Of a stretch of 64,000 nucleotides of DNA, positions 34,576-46,800 are shown piece by piece (position 1 is the stretch's first letter; each line of letters starts with the position of its first letter). Source of the DNA: Tetrapyrgos nigripes (taxonomy: Eukaryota > Basidiomycota > Agaricomycetes > Agaricales > Campanellaceae); the NCBI GenBank assembly GCA_013368315.1, contig JAACJM010000001.1:434001-498000 (forward strand), in the 5' to 3' direction. A program made the position numbers and the translations under genes. Below the pieces are notes generated by a model. It saw only the letters and a list, made by a program, of their open reading frames with translations, had not been told where the DNA came from and ran no database searches.

Positions 34576-36370
34576 CTACTCGCCAGCAGCTTCCTTGGCC
34601 TTCTTCTCTTTTTTGAGCCGCTTTCTTTCTCGTCGAGCCTCCTCGTCCTCCTCCTCTTTTGCAGCTTTCTTCTCCTTTTTCCGCTTCTTGCGCTCTGCCT
34701 TCTCAGCGTCATCTTCGTCAGGAACCGCTATCGAAACGTCTCCGTTGGCCTCATCAGCAGCCTCAGATTTACGTTTACGCTTCTTCTCCTTTTCTTCCTT
34801 GACTGGGCTCACTTTCACCGTTGCCTCCTCGGTCTCAGCGGCAATGGCGGTCACAGATGTCGTCGTTGTTGATTGCGTTGGTTGCTGGAATATCAGTGAT
34901 CAGCACAGCTCATCGGTCAAAGTGAGATCATCAAGTACCTCATCACGATTATAATCGACATAGTCGCGACTCCAATCCGTGGGGGTAACACCTTCAAGCT
35001 TCTCACCGTGCTTGCCGAGTTTACCCTCCTTGACCATCTTCTTCTTTTGCAGAGCGACAGGTCCAAGACCCCAGCGACGAGGGTAAGTGTCTCGTTCCAT
35101 GATACACCTCTTCACCTTGGCCACTACACCATGGTCGCAAGTTGCCAGTTCCACGGTTGACATTTGAGCAATGGCCAATGCGATTGCCTCTCCTACAGAC
35201 AATAATTAGACCTTGTTTAGGAGAAAATTTGAAAAACGAGCTACCTTTTGTCGTCATCAAGACTACCTCCTCATGGACTGAGATGTCGGCTTCGTATCGC
35301 AGCAGACCCGGAATCATAAGTTTGGCTCCATAGCACACTGCATTTACAGCACTGTCCTTGACGACGATACGTTTGTACCCGACCATCAGACATTCCAATG
35401 GTCGAATGACGCGTCGAAGATACGACTCTAAAATCGCGATTAGGGATGGGGTCCATTCAATCGAGTAAGGAAGACTCACCGTCTCTGGTGTTGTCATATA
35501 ACCACTGGGCGTCCATAACATCGTGCATTGTGACTATGTCATCGTTTTCCGACATGGCACCACTTCTAACTCGACGCAGTTCTTGCATGTGTCCGCCGAC
35601 ACCCAAAATCAAACCCAAGTGAACACAAAGCGTCCGGATGTATGTGCCTGCTTCACAAGACACCCAGAATACGGCAAGATTACGCTTCTCGTCAAACTCC
35701 AATAATGTTGATTCATGAATAGTTCGTATCCGTAGTTGGCGCTTTACGGCGGAAATTAAAGGTGGTCGTTGGAAGAGAGCTCCTGTGAGAGTTTGCAGTG
35801 CTCTGGGGAGTGCCGCGGGATTTGGGAGTCCTGCATGAAGTCGGAGTACGCAAACATACTCCTTACCTATAAACAGAAGGTCAGTTGAAGCCAAAAACTC
35901 CTCGACACGGGCCCATACCAGCGCCTTGCTGAGATTTGACTAATCTCGTTGCACGGTCTATGCAAACAATCAAACAGCCAGTGACTTTCGGGTCAAGTGT
36001 ACCACTGTGACCAGTCTTTTCTACCCGCAGAATCCTTCTCAACCAAGCGACGACTTCATGGGACGATGGATTTGAGGGCTTGTCGAGGTTTATTACACCT
36101 GACCTGACGTGAACACGCGTCAGAGATAGAGAAAAAAAAGTCGAAAGAACAGGCTTACTTGATATATGATGTTATATCTCGTTTTAAAGGGCTACAGCCA
36201 GAAGGTATGGGGGTAAAGTGACCGGAGCGAACCAAGAGCTTGTCATAGTTCTTGAGGAGAAGGGGCCATTCGGACGTGTCAAGTTTTGGAATGGTGTTTT
36301 CTGGCTTGATCGCATAGTCGCCTTTGACTTGAGCAGAAGATACTTCTTCCCTGGTGAGCGAGGGGGCCAT
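34576..36370 (-). CDS. CBF5: Dyskerin / Cbf5, H/ACA snoRNP pseudouridine synthase
   Basis: Start ATG 36370 ([20 protein letters not shown]). The dyskerin N-terminal region ([20 protein letters not shown]) joins to [18 protein letters not shown]. The catalytic motif is [20 protein letters not shown], with the Asp of TLDP as nucleophile. [11 protein letters not shown] and [16 protein letters not shown] complete the TruB fold. The PUA domain follows ([32 protein letters not shown]). The tail has long Lys/Glu repeats ([28 protein letters not shown]) as in yeast Cbf5. The enzyme modifies rRNA in the nucleolus, guided by H/ACA snoRNAs. Several short introns are present. Divergent from eL22. Confidence 0.95.
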
Positions 36371-36884
36371 CCTTTCGATGCGACGAGCGAATGAAAAAAG
36401 TTCAAACTCCACAAAATTGTGTAGAATGGGGTTAGGGTTAAGTCTCCCGACCCCGACGATCGGTTCGACGCTCGCTATACACCCGGAGGCGGGCAAAACT
36501 TCACATTCTGATACCTCCAGCGAAGAATGCTGCGGTACTCAACGCCAGGTTTTTCATCATTAACAAGACGCACAATAAGTGTCTTCCGTATTCCAATCAA
36601 GAAGTTAGAACACCATGTAAAAGGTAGTGCTAAATTTACGGTAAAACAACAGAGAACGGATTGGCGAACTAAGATTGTCGCTCAACTTCTTGTCTATGGG
36701 ACTTGAAAGAACTTGAACGAAAAGAAAAACGACTGGGTGGAGGCTGAATTTTTTTGGCAGGCAAAAAAGGACGGAATTTGCCGTACCGCAACTGTACAGT
36801 ACCCAAAATCAACAAAAACTTTCTGTTATTCCCCTAAACCACCACTACCTCAAGACACCCTTCGGCTCCTCAAGACTCTTCACC
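36371..36884. promoter_or_regulatory. CBF5-eL22 divergent promoter with telomere-repeat-like box
   Basis: This is 514 bp between start codons of two ribosome-production genes. It contains GGGTTAGGGTTAA (36428-36440), read as TTAACCCTAACCC on the CBF5 strand. This is a telobox (AACCCTAA). In other fungi and in plants, teloboxes bound by Tbf1- or TRF-like factors mark ribosomal protein and snoRNA-related promoters. The sequence is seen; regulatory use here is inferred. Confidence 0.5.
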
Positions 36885-37443
36885 ATGGTCAGTATTCCAG
36901 GGTACCGCTTTGCTGAGTTACCTTCTCAGTAGGCTTACACCCTTTTCTCCTCTTTTCTTTTTTCCGTCTTTCCAGCCCAAAGCCGCCGCCGGAAAAGTTG
37001 CTACCAAGCACAAATTCGTTATCGACTACTCAAGACCCGCTTCCGACGGCGTCTTTGACGGTGCCGACTTTGAAAAGTTCCTTCATGACCGTATCAAGGT
37101 CGAAGGCAAGGCAGGTCAGCTTGGTGAGAATGTCAAGGTTACTCGGGATGGTGTGTAAAATTATTTTTTCTCTTCGTTTTTGCATGTTCTGACACAACAC
37201 CATTGTAGCCAACAAGATCACCGTGACCTCCAACATTCCCTTCTCAAAACGCTACCTCAAGTACCTCACCAAAAAGTTCTTGAAGAAGAACACTCTCCGG
37301 GACTGGATACGTGTCGTTGCTACTGCCAAGGACACTTATGAGCTGCGCTTCTACAACATCGCGTACGTATCTTATCCTTGTTCACTGGCGTTTAACTCAC
37401 TTCTCTGTCTCGCAGTGCTGATGATGATGAAGACGAGGAGTAG
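36885..37443 (+). CDS. RPL22: 60S ribosomal protein eL22
   Basis: Four exons (36885-36887, 36976-37150, 37209-37362, 37416-37443) give 119 residues. The first coding exon is only the ATG; the second begins [20 protein letters not shown]. The family signature follows: [39 protein letters not shown], and [20 protein letters not shown] ending in YELRFYNIA. The acidic tail is DDDEDEE. eL22 is a component of the large ribosomal subunit. An intron directly after ATG is common in fungal ribosomal protein genes and may aid expression. Confidence 0.96.
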
Positions 37444-37658
37444 ATTATCGATACCTACCGATGACTATGTATCCCTATGCTTGTATACCAGGATATATGA
37501 TTAGCATGCCCTCGCCAAACTTCGTATCTGAAAGACTAAGATCAGCTCTCCGAAGTTCTGGATGCTGGAGACCACGGCGTATTGTTGCACATGGATAGAC
37601 TGATAAAAAAGTAAACCTCTATTAGGCATAAATTTAAGAAAGAACTATTGTCTGTATT

Positions 37659-40600
37659 CTAGCCACTGAGATCAGTGATAACCAACGGAGCAGTCTCTGC
37701 CTCTATCTTTACTTTCCCCAAAATCGTCATCGCAAGCTCATTTACAAGCACTTGCGACTCTGTAAGAATCCTGCCACGACCACGGAATTGATAGGCGAGC
37801 AACGACTGCAGTTGAGAACGGAAAACTTTGAGCGCGATGCTGGCTTTCGGTGAAAGCTGGAATTTGATCTTGCGGTCAAGGGAAACGGAATTTGAGATCA
37901 TCTGTTTCCCGGAAGGAAAGAAATTAGCGGCCTTGATGATGCTCAGTGGTAAAATGAGCTTTACCTTGAAGTCAGCTTCGCCACACAGTAATAACATGGT
38001 TAAATCGTCGACTGGACCAGTCTCCCAGACGTACAGCTTCTTGGAGTGCCTAAAACCAACAGTTATTAACAAGCAAGACAATCATTCAGACTCGTAAACC
38101 ACTCACATCACTGTGAAATACATAAGGTGATTTGCCCCCAAATCCGTCGGTTTCCTACCAAAATTGACCGAAGAAGGATGGAACGATGTCGCCCGATTGT
38201 TAGAGATCGTCCGCATAGTGGGGGGTCCCACAAGCCCCAGGGAGCTGGCTGGCTTGAGCGGATCCACCGCAAGGACTTTGGGATATAACCCAGCCACAAG
38301 CGCTGCGTTCACTAGAGCCGTGTTGCTAGATCCAGTATTGTATTCTTGAGGGACTGAAACAAATCGAGTACGATGACGGCCGTATCTCGCCCGGTTGAGT
38401 TCACGAATATATGACCTGTCGACATGAATGAAGGAGGAATCGATGAGATATCCCAAAAATTGCTGGCGTAATTCTTCAATCTGCTGCAAGTTCTGGAAAA
38501 AGTCATTTAGTGAGCTATTGAGTGGATCGACATGAGGACAAATTCCACTTACCTGATGACTCAAAAAGTTCTGCCGACAGAACTTTCGTGCAAAACCAGT
38601 ATTATTGCAGGCCCTTTTCCAGCCCAAGAAGGCATTGTGCAGTGTCAAGAAATCAGAGTTCTCTGTCATGACAAATGATTATAGACTTCCTGCGTTCGTG
38701 ATGCCATGATACATACCCATTTTGAAAGATGCTTTAGCCCGATCAGCTTCCTGCTCCAGTCCAAAGGGTGAAATGAAAGGCGATTTGGAGTTGAGTGATG
38801 CGGCGATGGTTAACGCCGGATCTAAACATTTGAACAGCGCCGCGGTAAGGAGGAATTTGCCCAGGTGTACGTCGGTCGGAAGTTTGCTCAATAGTTGACC
38901 CATGGGAGTGATTTCTTCGGTAGGTGTAAGAGCACGAACCTAGAGGTGAAATTTTATCAAAGCCTGAGCTGCATCAATCAGATCCATGATACACACCTCC
39001 ACCAGCATGGATATCGCCCGTTGAATATTAATAGACGTAGGAGGGTCCAACGCACGCGACAAGACATCCTCTATTGACGACCCGAGCTTGACTTTCATGA
39101 TCTTGATGCGTAGAGATAGATCAGCTAAGCTCAACCTCAGCATCTCAGGTAAGGGATTATCGGCGAGCTTGCAAAGAGAATCAGAAGAAAATTTGCGTAA
39201 GGACAGGGTCTACACACCAGTGTATCGTGTCGAAGTTTCGTAAAAAGATGGAAGCATAGTCCGCTCTGAACGCGACCTGCACGTCCGCGTCTCTGGGCAG
39301 CGTTGCTCCTCGCTATGAACGTTTCTACCAGACGGCTAATCTGTCTCTTCTCATCAAATCTGTGATTTCAATCAGTATCAAAGGATGAGGGACCAGAATG
39401 AAAAACTCCACCTCATCTCGCGATCTACCGAGATAGAATTATTCAACAAGATATCTACTTCTCAGGAAAAGAATACGTACGTTTCCCAGAATCAATAACG
39501 CAGGTAATGTCAGGTATTGTGATACCAGTTTCTGCGATATTCGTGGCTGAAAATACAATGTTTAGCACCAGAAAGACGTTGACACGAGAGACACACCTAT
39601 GACAATCTTTCTGATGCCTGCAGGAGGCACATCAAAGACGGCACTCTGATTCTCACTAGACAGCGTAGAATGTAACGGGTAGATTTTGAACTCGTCAGTT
39701 CCGAACAAAGCATGTTCAGTGAGCATATCATTCATACGTCTGATTTCTCCCATGCCGGGCATGAAAATCAGAATGGCAGATGAATAAGAAGCAAAGGAAG
39801 TGTCTTCGAAACATATCTTCTCCAACAATCGTATGATGAGGTCGTAGGGGATCAGTCGTTCGTCGAACAGATTGATGGTCGTAGCTGTGCTTGAAGAATA
39901 TCGTTTCTCCAGCTTGACATTTTCAGCTCTAACTTCGTCGTCCTCGTCATCTCCATCACCAGCGGTAAGTTCCTCCGACCAGTCTTGTCTATTCTTTCCT
40001 TTATAGAACTTGTCGTGGACTGCAGAAGAGTGAATATGAGATATCATAGTGATTGGGTGATCAGCACATTGCACTTACGGCGTCTTGCATATGGTGAGTC
40101 TTGGGAGATAGACCACTGCGTGAATTCCACTGCGTCCTCCAAATAATGTACATCGACTGGGAAGGTGCGTCCTGGTACGTGCAGAGTCGGACAATCACCA
40201 AAGTATTGCGAAATCTTCATAGCGTCAACAGTCGCAGACATGAGAATTACTCTTGAAGTTTGTCAGCTCACAAGTTTTCGATCAAAATCTGTAAAGCTTA
40301 CTTGAGGTCAGGCCTTTGTTCTAGCAGAGATTTGAGTACAATCAATAAGAAGTCAGACTCTATCGACCGCTCATGGACCTGTTGCAACTGTAGTGAGCTT
40401 TTGACCATATCTCAGAAAGTGCCGACGTACTTCATCAATAATGATATGCTGTCATAGGGTATGAGCTCCGTGCAAGAGTAGATATGAAGAGATCTCACCG
40501 TGATTTCATCAAACGCTGTACCGTGTCCACCTTGTCCAGTCCCACCCTCCAACATACGCAAAGCGATACCATTAGTGACATAAGCCAAACGAGTGTTCTT

Positions 40601-43286
40601 CGTGGTGTTACTTTCTAGCCTGATGGAATACCCAACAAGCGAGCTTGAAGTCCCGACTGCATTGGCAGTTTCACCTAGTTCCTTTGATACACCTGAAGAA
40701 AAATTATAACCAGAGCTTGGAGGAAATTCAAGAAGGGTACAAACGTTGGGCCAAAGAAATTGCAGAAATACGTCTAGGTTCAGTGCAGTACACCTTGCAA
40801 TGCTTGCCTCGAGATAGCTGGTCTTCAAGGATGAACGCAGGTACTTGAGTCGATTTGCCGCTACGGAACGTTTTGAGCAACCCAAAAGACATAAACGGGA
40901 ATGCGTCACTTACCATCCAGTTTCACCGCTGAGCACAAGAATCTGATTTTCCTCCAAAGTCTGGATGATTTCCTGCCGATACTGAGCTATTGGGAGCTTA
41001 TTCCTTTGGATCTACGCAATTGGGTCTTGGTTACAAAAGGTGACGGTAAAAGGGTGGTGAAACTCACAAGCATATCCTGGTAGGCAGATGTAGATTGACG
41101 GGCTTGGAACGAAGACATGAGCTGCTCGTCAAGCTGAGTAGTGGCTGGTGAAGACGAGATCTGATATGACTCCGTCTTCTCGTTGATAGTTTTCATATTT
41201 TTAGTGTTACTCTGTGCTGATTGGTGAGCAGCATGTATAGAGAGAGAGAGTAGCCTATGTTCAACACACCTTGCCTCCACTTTCAATCTTGGAACCAACA
41301 ATCGATCGAAGTTTGGACCAAATTCCACGGTTGACGATTTCGTCTTTGATTCTTCGACTTTCGCTCAACTCATTCCAGAGATCCCGATAGACAGGAGGGA
41401 GCAGCCTGAAGAAAGTCTGCGAGCCGAATTGGCCAGGGTTTGCGGTTGCAAAGCCGTCGGTTGGAGGAAAGGTCAGGGCATGGAGTGCAACAGTCGCAAT
41501 GTATTGCTCAGCCTGGCTCTCGTCGTGACAGGCGACATCCTCCATTGTCCACTCATCGGTCTTCGGTCCCCACCGAATGCTGACGGAAGCACGCTTTACC
41601 CTGCTCCCACCAGAAATAATGGAGAACGTGATGGCGGCATATCTGTCCATTTTTTCAACGGCTTCCGCGAGTAGTTTTTTTGCAGTACGGCCAGACCAAT
41701 GTTTCGGTAACGCCATGTCACGAACGGTAATGGTGACACCAGCTGCTGTCGTCTCCGAGGTAGGCATCTCTTCAAGAATGCCTAAAACGCCACCATCCGA
41801 ATCCGTGTGTTCATCCTCGTCAAAGACATCGATGTCAGGCGTAGCTGGCTTTGGAGGCGGTGTTTGAATAGGTGCAGGTCGCTTTTGTTTCGGGGAAGGT
41901 TTAGCTTGAGCAATTTCGCCTTTTAGACGAGCCCGAAGATGGGCAGCGTCCGATTGTTCACGAGCAAGCTGATACATTCTTTCCGCATCATCCACGTCAA
42001 AGAAGTAGTTCTTTTGCACTGTGTCAAGACGTGCCTGCAGCTCGCGCAACCGAGAAGCTGGGGCAATGTTTCCAGGTCTCCGGTGGGTCGTCAAATCGGC
42101 AATCTTCAATTTGAGTCGAACATATTCGGCGTTCGGGTCGTCTTCGTCTGTTGATGTACCGTGATCCGAGTCCAGGACCTTGTCTGCACTAGAGTCGGGC
42201 TCCTTGGCGACGATAGATGCATCAAAAATCCCAATGCCATTCACTGCCTCAGACGGCACTTTCCACGCCATAGATGGAACAAATTCGGGAGCATTGACAT
42301 CAAATGAGAAGGATTTCTTTGAGGAATGCTCACGCTCAGTAGTTGCTTGATATTCAGCAGGTGTGCGTGCCGTTTTCGGGGTTTGGGGAGTCTGGAACTT
42401 GGGAGTGCCCGGGGTGCATGGTATTCTGGAGTTCGCATCTTCAGAGACATCTGGACAACATGGGTCAACACATGAAGCTAGTCTAATATAAACACGAACT
42501 TGTTGGAGCCAACTCGTCAGGCGGGCAAGTCATGTAAAGCTAGATCAACAATCAATGAGCATTCCAAGAGATAGGCTGCATCTCATACCCAGTCATATGC
42601 TTCCTCCAATTCGACACCATTGATGGCCTTCAAACACTCTTCGACTCTTGACTCGGAGAATCCCAGGCGTCGTAATGTACCGTACGTCACTGCGGCTTTG
42701 AACATCACCTTGTCTTCAGTCTCATCAAGTTTCTTGTTCCCTAGATAGATTCAGCTTCATATGCAATCACGCTCAGAACATCAAAGACTTCTCACATTCA
42801 CTGAGATCTGAGATAGACACAAGATCAAAAATTCGCTGAATGAGAAGGGTGTCCACTTCTAAGCTTAGAAGGGTCTTCGTATATCGCCTGTCCTGTTCTA
42901 TTGCCTTAAGTAGAGTGGTTAGTATCTTTGCGATGCAGGCGTGGCGAGTACATACTTTGACAGTCCTAGGTTAAACATTGATGAGATTTGAACCTTTGTA
43001 AATGTCTATCGTCTGCGCACCTTACGACTTCTTTTTCGACTTTCTCCTGGAATTTGTCCATCATGCTCTGAAGAGATTCTTCCTCGGGGTCTGGAGGATT
43101 GTCTACTTCCGGCGCCACACCTTTATCTGTGGGTGGTGTACCATGACCGTTCTGCTCGATGCTCCCAGAGCCCGCAGTTGCGGCTACGGGAACCTCTTCT
43201 TCCGCCTCCACCACTTTCTTCGGGACCGACGTGGTCGCGAAACCCCTCGCCACGGGCTTCAACTGGGTCTTCTTCTTCTTGGCCAT
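37659..43286 (-). CDS. DEAH-family RNA helicase, DHX29/YLR419W-like
   Basis: Start ATG 43286 ([20 protein letters not shown]). A UBA-like domain is seen at about 42610-42720 ([20 protein letters not shown], then [10 protein letters not shown]). A middle region (41300-42470) with an RWD-like part precedes the helicase core. Core motifs: Walker [28 protein letters not shown], Walker [15 protein letters not shown], then [21 protein letters not shown] and [15 protein letters not shown]. The C-terminal helicase lobe, HA2 and OB-fold follow, ending [18 protein letters not shown]. Introns interrupt both Walker A and the DEVH motif. Family members (human DHX29, yeast YLR419W) are linked to translation initiation on structured mRNAs. 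Roughly 1,400 residues, many introns; it ends 215 bp from the eL22 stop (convergent). Confidence 0.88.
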
Positions 43287-43807
43287 CCCTGCTGGACCAA
43301 GATCCCTGCAAAACGACGCGTCGAGCTTCGATCTCCGCTATTAAAGGGCTTTAAATTTGATTACGGCGGGTGGTGTAGGAAAGGATGGATGTGTCGCAAA
43401 ATATTTTGAGTGAACAGAAGCAAGAGGGAACCTAAAAGGTAGGAGTACTATATTCCGAGATGAGGGATAGAATTGAGGACGTGGTTCAGTATGAGCATGA
43501 GATGAGCATATAGCATGAAGTTGGTGAAGGCTCGGAGGAAAATACAGCCAGTTTCCTTTCTAGTCCGATCTAGCACAGCCACGTGCTGCTGACTCGGGTA
43601 CTCAGCAACTCAGAGTACCATGAAGGCAGTGAAAGAGTAAAACGTCCCATACCATGAAATTGCCTCCAAAGTACGTCCAAAAACTAGGTACAAGTTTGCG
43701 ATACCGTATTATACAGTGAGTACATGTAGTGCGACGAATCTATACTATACCTTGCAGGGAATCATATATATATGTGTGTAGATAACTGTCCAAGCTCAGC
43801 TGCAAGT
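43287..43807. other. Intergenic region between INO80 and the helicase gene
   Basis: This is 521 bp downstream of INO80 and upstream of the helicase, both on the minus strand. It should carry the INO80 3' untranslated region and the helicase promoter. No motif beyond a short TA-rich run near 43760-43780 was noticed. Confidence 0.45.
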
Positions 43808-46800
43808 TCATGTTACAGGAGATGCGTTTTCCAGTCGTTTTTTACCGTTGCCACCTTTACGCCCACGAGTAGCGGCCTTTTTCTTCTTTCCACGACCAGT
43901 GTTACCCTCATCTGGCGTGTCTGCCGCGGTCGTAGCACCAGATCCTGATGCAGCACCTGGTTGTCCAAAGAAATCATCCCCTTCTTCCACCCACAAATCA
44001 CGAACATTTTCTTGCGTAGCACCCGGCTTACCCACATTCGAAGTGCTACCTGGCTCCAAGTTGGCCAACTGCTCATCATTGAGCAGCAATTGGACGAGTT
44101 CGCTCGGTTTCGTGACGTCCGTGAACGTTTTATTACCGACAACAATATCTTGAACCTGGATGTCGGTAGACACTCAGTATCTTGGTAGATTGACCTGAAA
44201 ATAGGTTGACTCACATCCTTTTTCACCCGAGCTAGTTGTACAATACGCTCATCAATGGTACCCTTGGTGATAAGTCGGTATACGGTGACTTGACGGGTTT
44301 GGCCCAATCGATGGGCACGATCCATTGCTTGAGCATCATTAGATGGGTTCCAATCATGATCATAGAACACGACGGTATCCGCGGCTGTGAGGTTGATTCC
44401 TAAACCACCGGCTCGGGTGCTGAGAAGGAATATGAAAATATCTGGTCTGTAAGGGAGTCAGTAGAGCGTTTACACACAAGGAAGAGGGTAGACGGACCTA
44501 GTTTGCCAATCCATCACCATGTCCCTTCTGTCCTCGATCTTGGAAGAACCGTCGAGCCGCAAATACTTGTACTGGCGGTAAACGAGATACTCCTCCATGA
44601 GATCCATCATTCGCGTCATCTGGAAGTAGATGAGAACACGATGATCTCCAGCTTTCAGTTCTTGCAGTAATGCATCCAGTCGAGCAAGCTTGGCAGAATC
44701 GTAAACGAGCCTCTTCGCCTCAGGCACCTGCATATTCGTCAGAGGTATCTGGTCAAGGGAAGACGCTCCCAGTAAGCCATCGGGTGATACCCCTGGTAGC
44801 AAATCATGATAAGTACGGACGGCGTCCTCCGAATCCTTCAGTGAAGAAGGCATTCCATATAACGCCAGAGACTCTAAGGGAGCATCGACTAGTTGGGATT
44901 GAGCGTCCAGGAAGGTACGATCTGTGGTGTACAGAGGGATAGCTGGAGCGACAACTCGTGGCATATACCACTTGAGCTCAGGTCGTGACAGACAGGATCC
45001 TGTCCAAGCAGAATGCGAGATATCGAGCAGTTTCGGCAGCCCGTCTGCCTTGTCCAGGCCGACAAGCGGAGGCGGCATGATCAGTGAACGCTTGGAATGA
45101 CTGAGAACTGTTGATGGTTCACTGTATAGTGTCAGCCCAGGATATTCTCCAGGAACGATATCGGTACTCACAGATAAGGAACTTCTTCAATGAACTTTGT
45201 CTCAGCATAAGCTCGGAGTAAGGTTCGTCGCAGCAGAGGCGCTACGTGCAACGAGTGAGCCTCCTGAGGAGACATGTCAAGAATCCGTAGGAAAGAGAAG
45301 GACGAAGCTATGACACAAGTCAATCGACGTTTCAGGAAATGTGAGCAAGACCCCAAACCTTGATCCTCGTAAATAGATTTCTGAATGTAATCAGTTGACC
45401 AGATGTTCATCAGCTTGGACAGATAACTCGAGTGCTGAGGCAAGGTGGAGTCTTCAGCGGGCACGTTAAGCATACCACCATTACGATAGAATAACTCGGG
45501 AACGGTAAACTGTATGAGGTTTCGAGATGAGTTTGGTAAGTCGACCAGGTCGCCTTCTCGTGCCAATGGATTTGTGCGACCAAAGTGAGAAAACGAAAAT
45601 GGAGCTACGACGTCGGCACGCTCGAAAAGCTCCGGGTGGTTGCATACCTGTTCACCATCAGCAGATGATCCTGATATCCTAGCCTAGGTGTTCCTCACCT
45701 TTCGGAACTGCATCACCAAGTTCATCAAAGAGCGCGCAGAGTCCACGTCTCCAATATTGGCAGCCTTCTCGAGGAGATCTGCCACTGAAACGTTGGCCAA
45801 AAGTGCCTTGTACAGATTCCTCTGTCGAGCACTTAGATCAACATAAATGTCAATCTCGATCTATAAGAGAATAAGCCCCCCGAAAACACCTTGGACAAAA
45901 TAATAGCGTACCTTCTCGCTCAGTTCATTTTGAACATGTCGCTTCACTCGCCTCAACATGAATGGCTTCAATATCATATGCAGCCTTCGCAGTTGGTGCT
46001 CGTTCAGCTTGCCTCCCTTGTTCTCAGCGGCATTCTCGATGTCTTTGGAGAACCATTCATTGAATTCATCATGAGAGTCAAACAAACTCGGCATGATAAA
46101 GTGAAGCAATGCCCAAAGCTCTGGAACGACATCGTCAGCATGGAAACATTAGTGTACCCAAAACACAAGCACCAACCTTGCATAGAATTCTGAATCGGTG
46201 TTCCAGTCAACAAGAGACGATTTCGGCAGTGGAAACCGAGCAGAGTTTTCCATCGCACACTAGCAGAATTCTTGATGTTTTGTGCCTCATCCAGGATCAT
46301 ATACTGCCATTTGACTCGTTGGAAATACTGCTGATCTTGTGTGACCTGAGGTTATCGTTGTCAGTGATACCAATAAAATATAGACCGAGGAGGTCATACC
46401 ATCTGGTAGCTGGTAATCAGCACATGGAAAGGAGCGTCCTGGTTATAGCTGATCTCTTTCTTCATCCAAAACTTCCTCAACGTTGCTCTGTCTTTTGGGT
46501 TACCCCAATATGGTAAAGCCTTCAGTGCCGGTACGAAACGAGTAATCTCTTGCTGCCAGTTATGCAAGGTCGAAGCAGGAGCCACTACGAGGAAAGGGCC
46601 CCAAATGTCATGAGTTTCGGCGAGGTAAGCTAGCAAAGATATCGACTGCACGGTCTACAACGAGATGTTAGGTCCGTGGTGCTACTAAAGAAGAGGTCCA
46701 AATTACCTTTCCAAGACCCATCTCATCAGCCAAAATACCGTTGATTCCTTGCTCATACAGAGTTGCGAGCCAGTTGAGTCCCTTCAGCTGATATTCCTTC

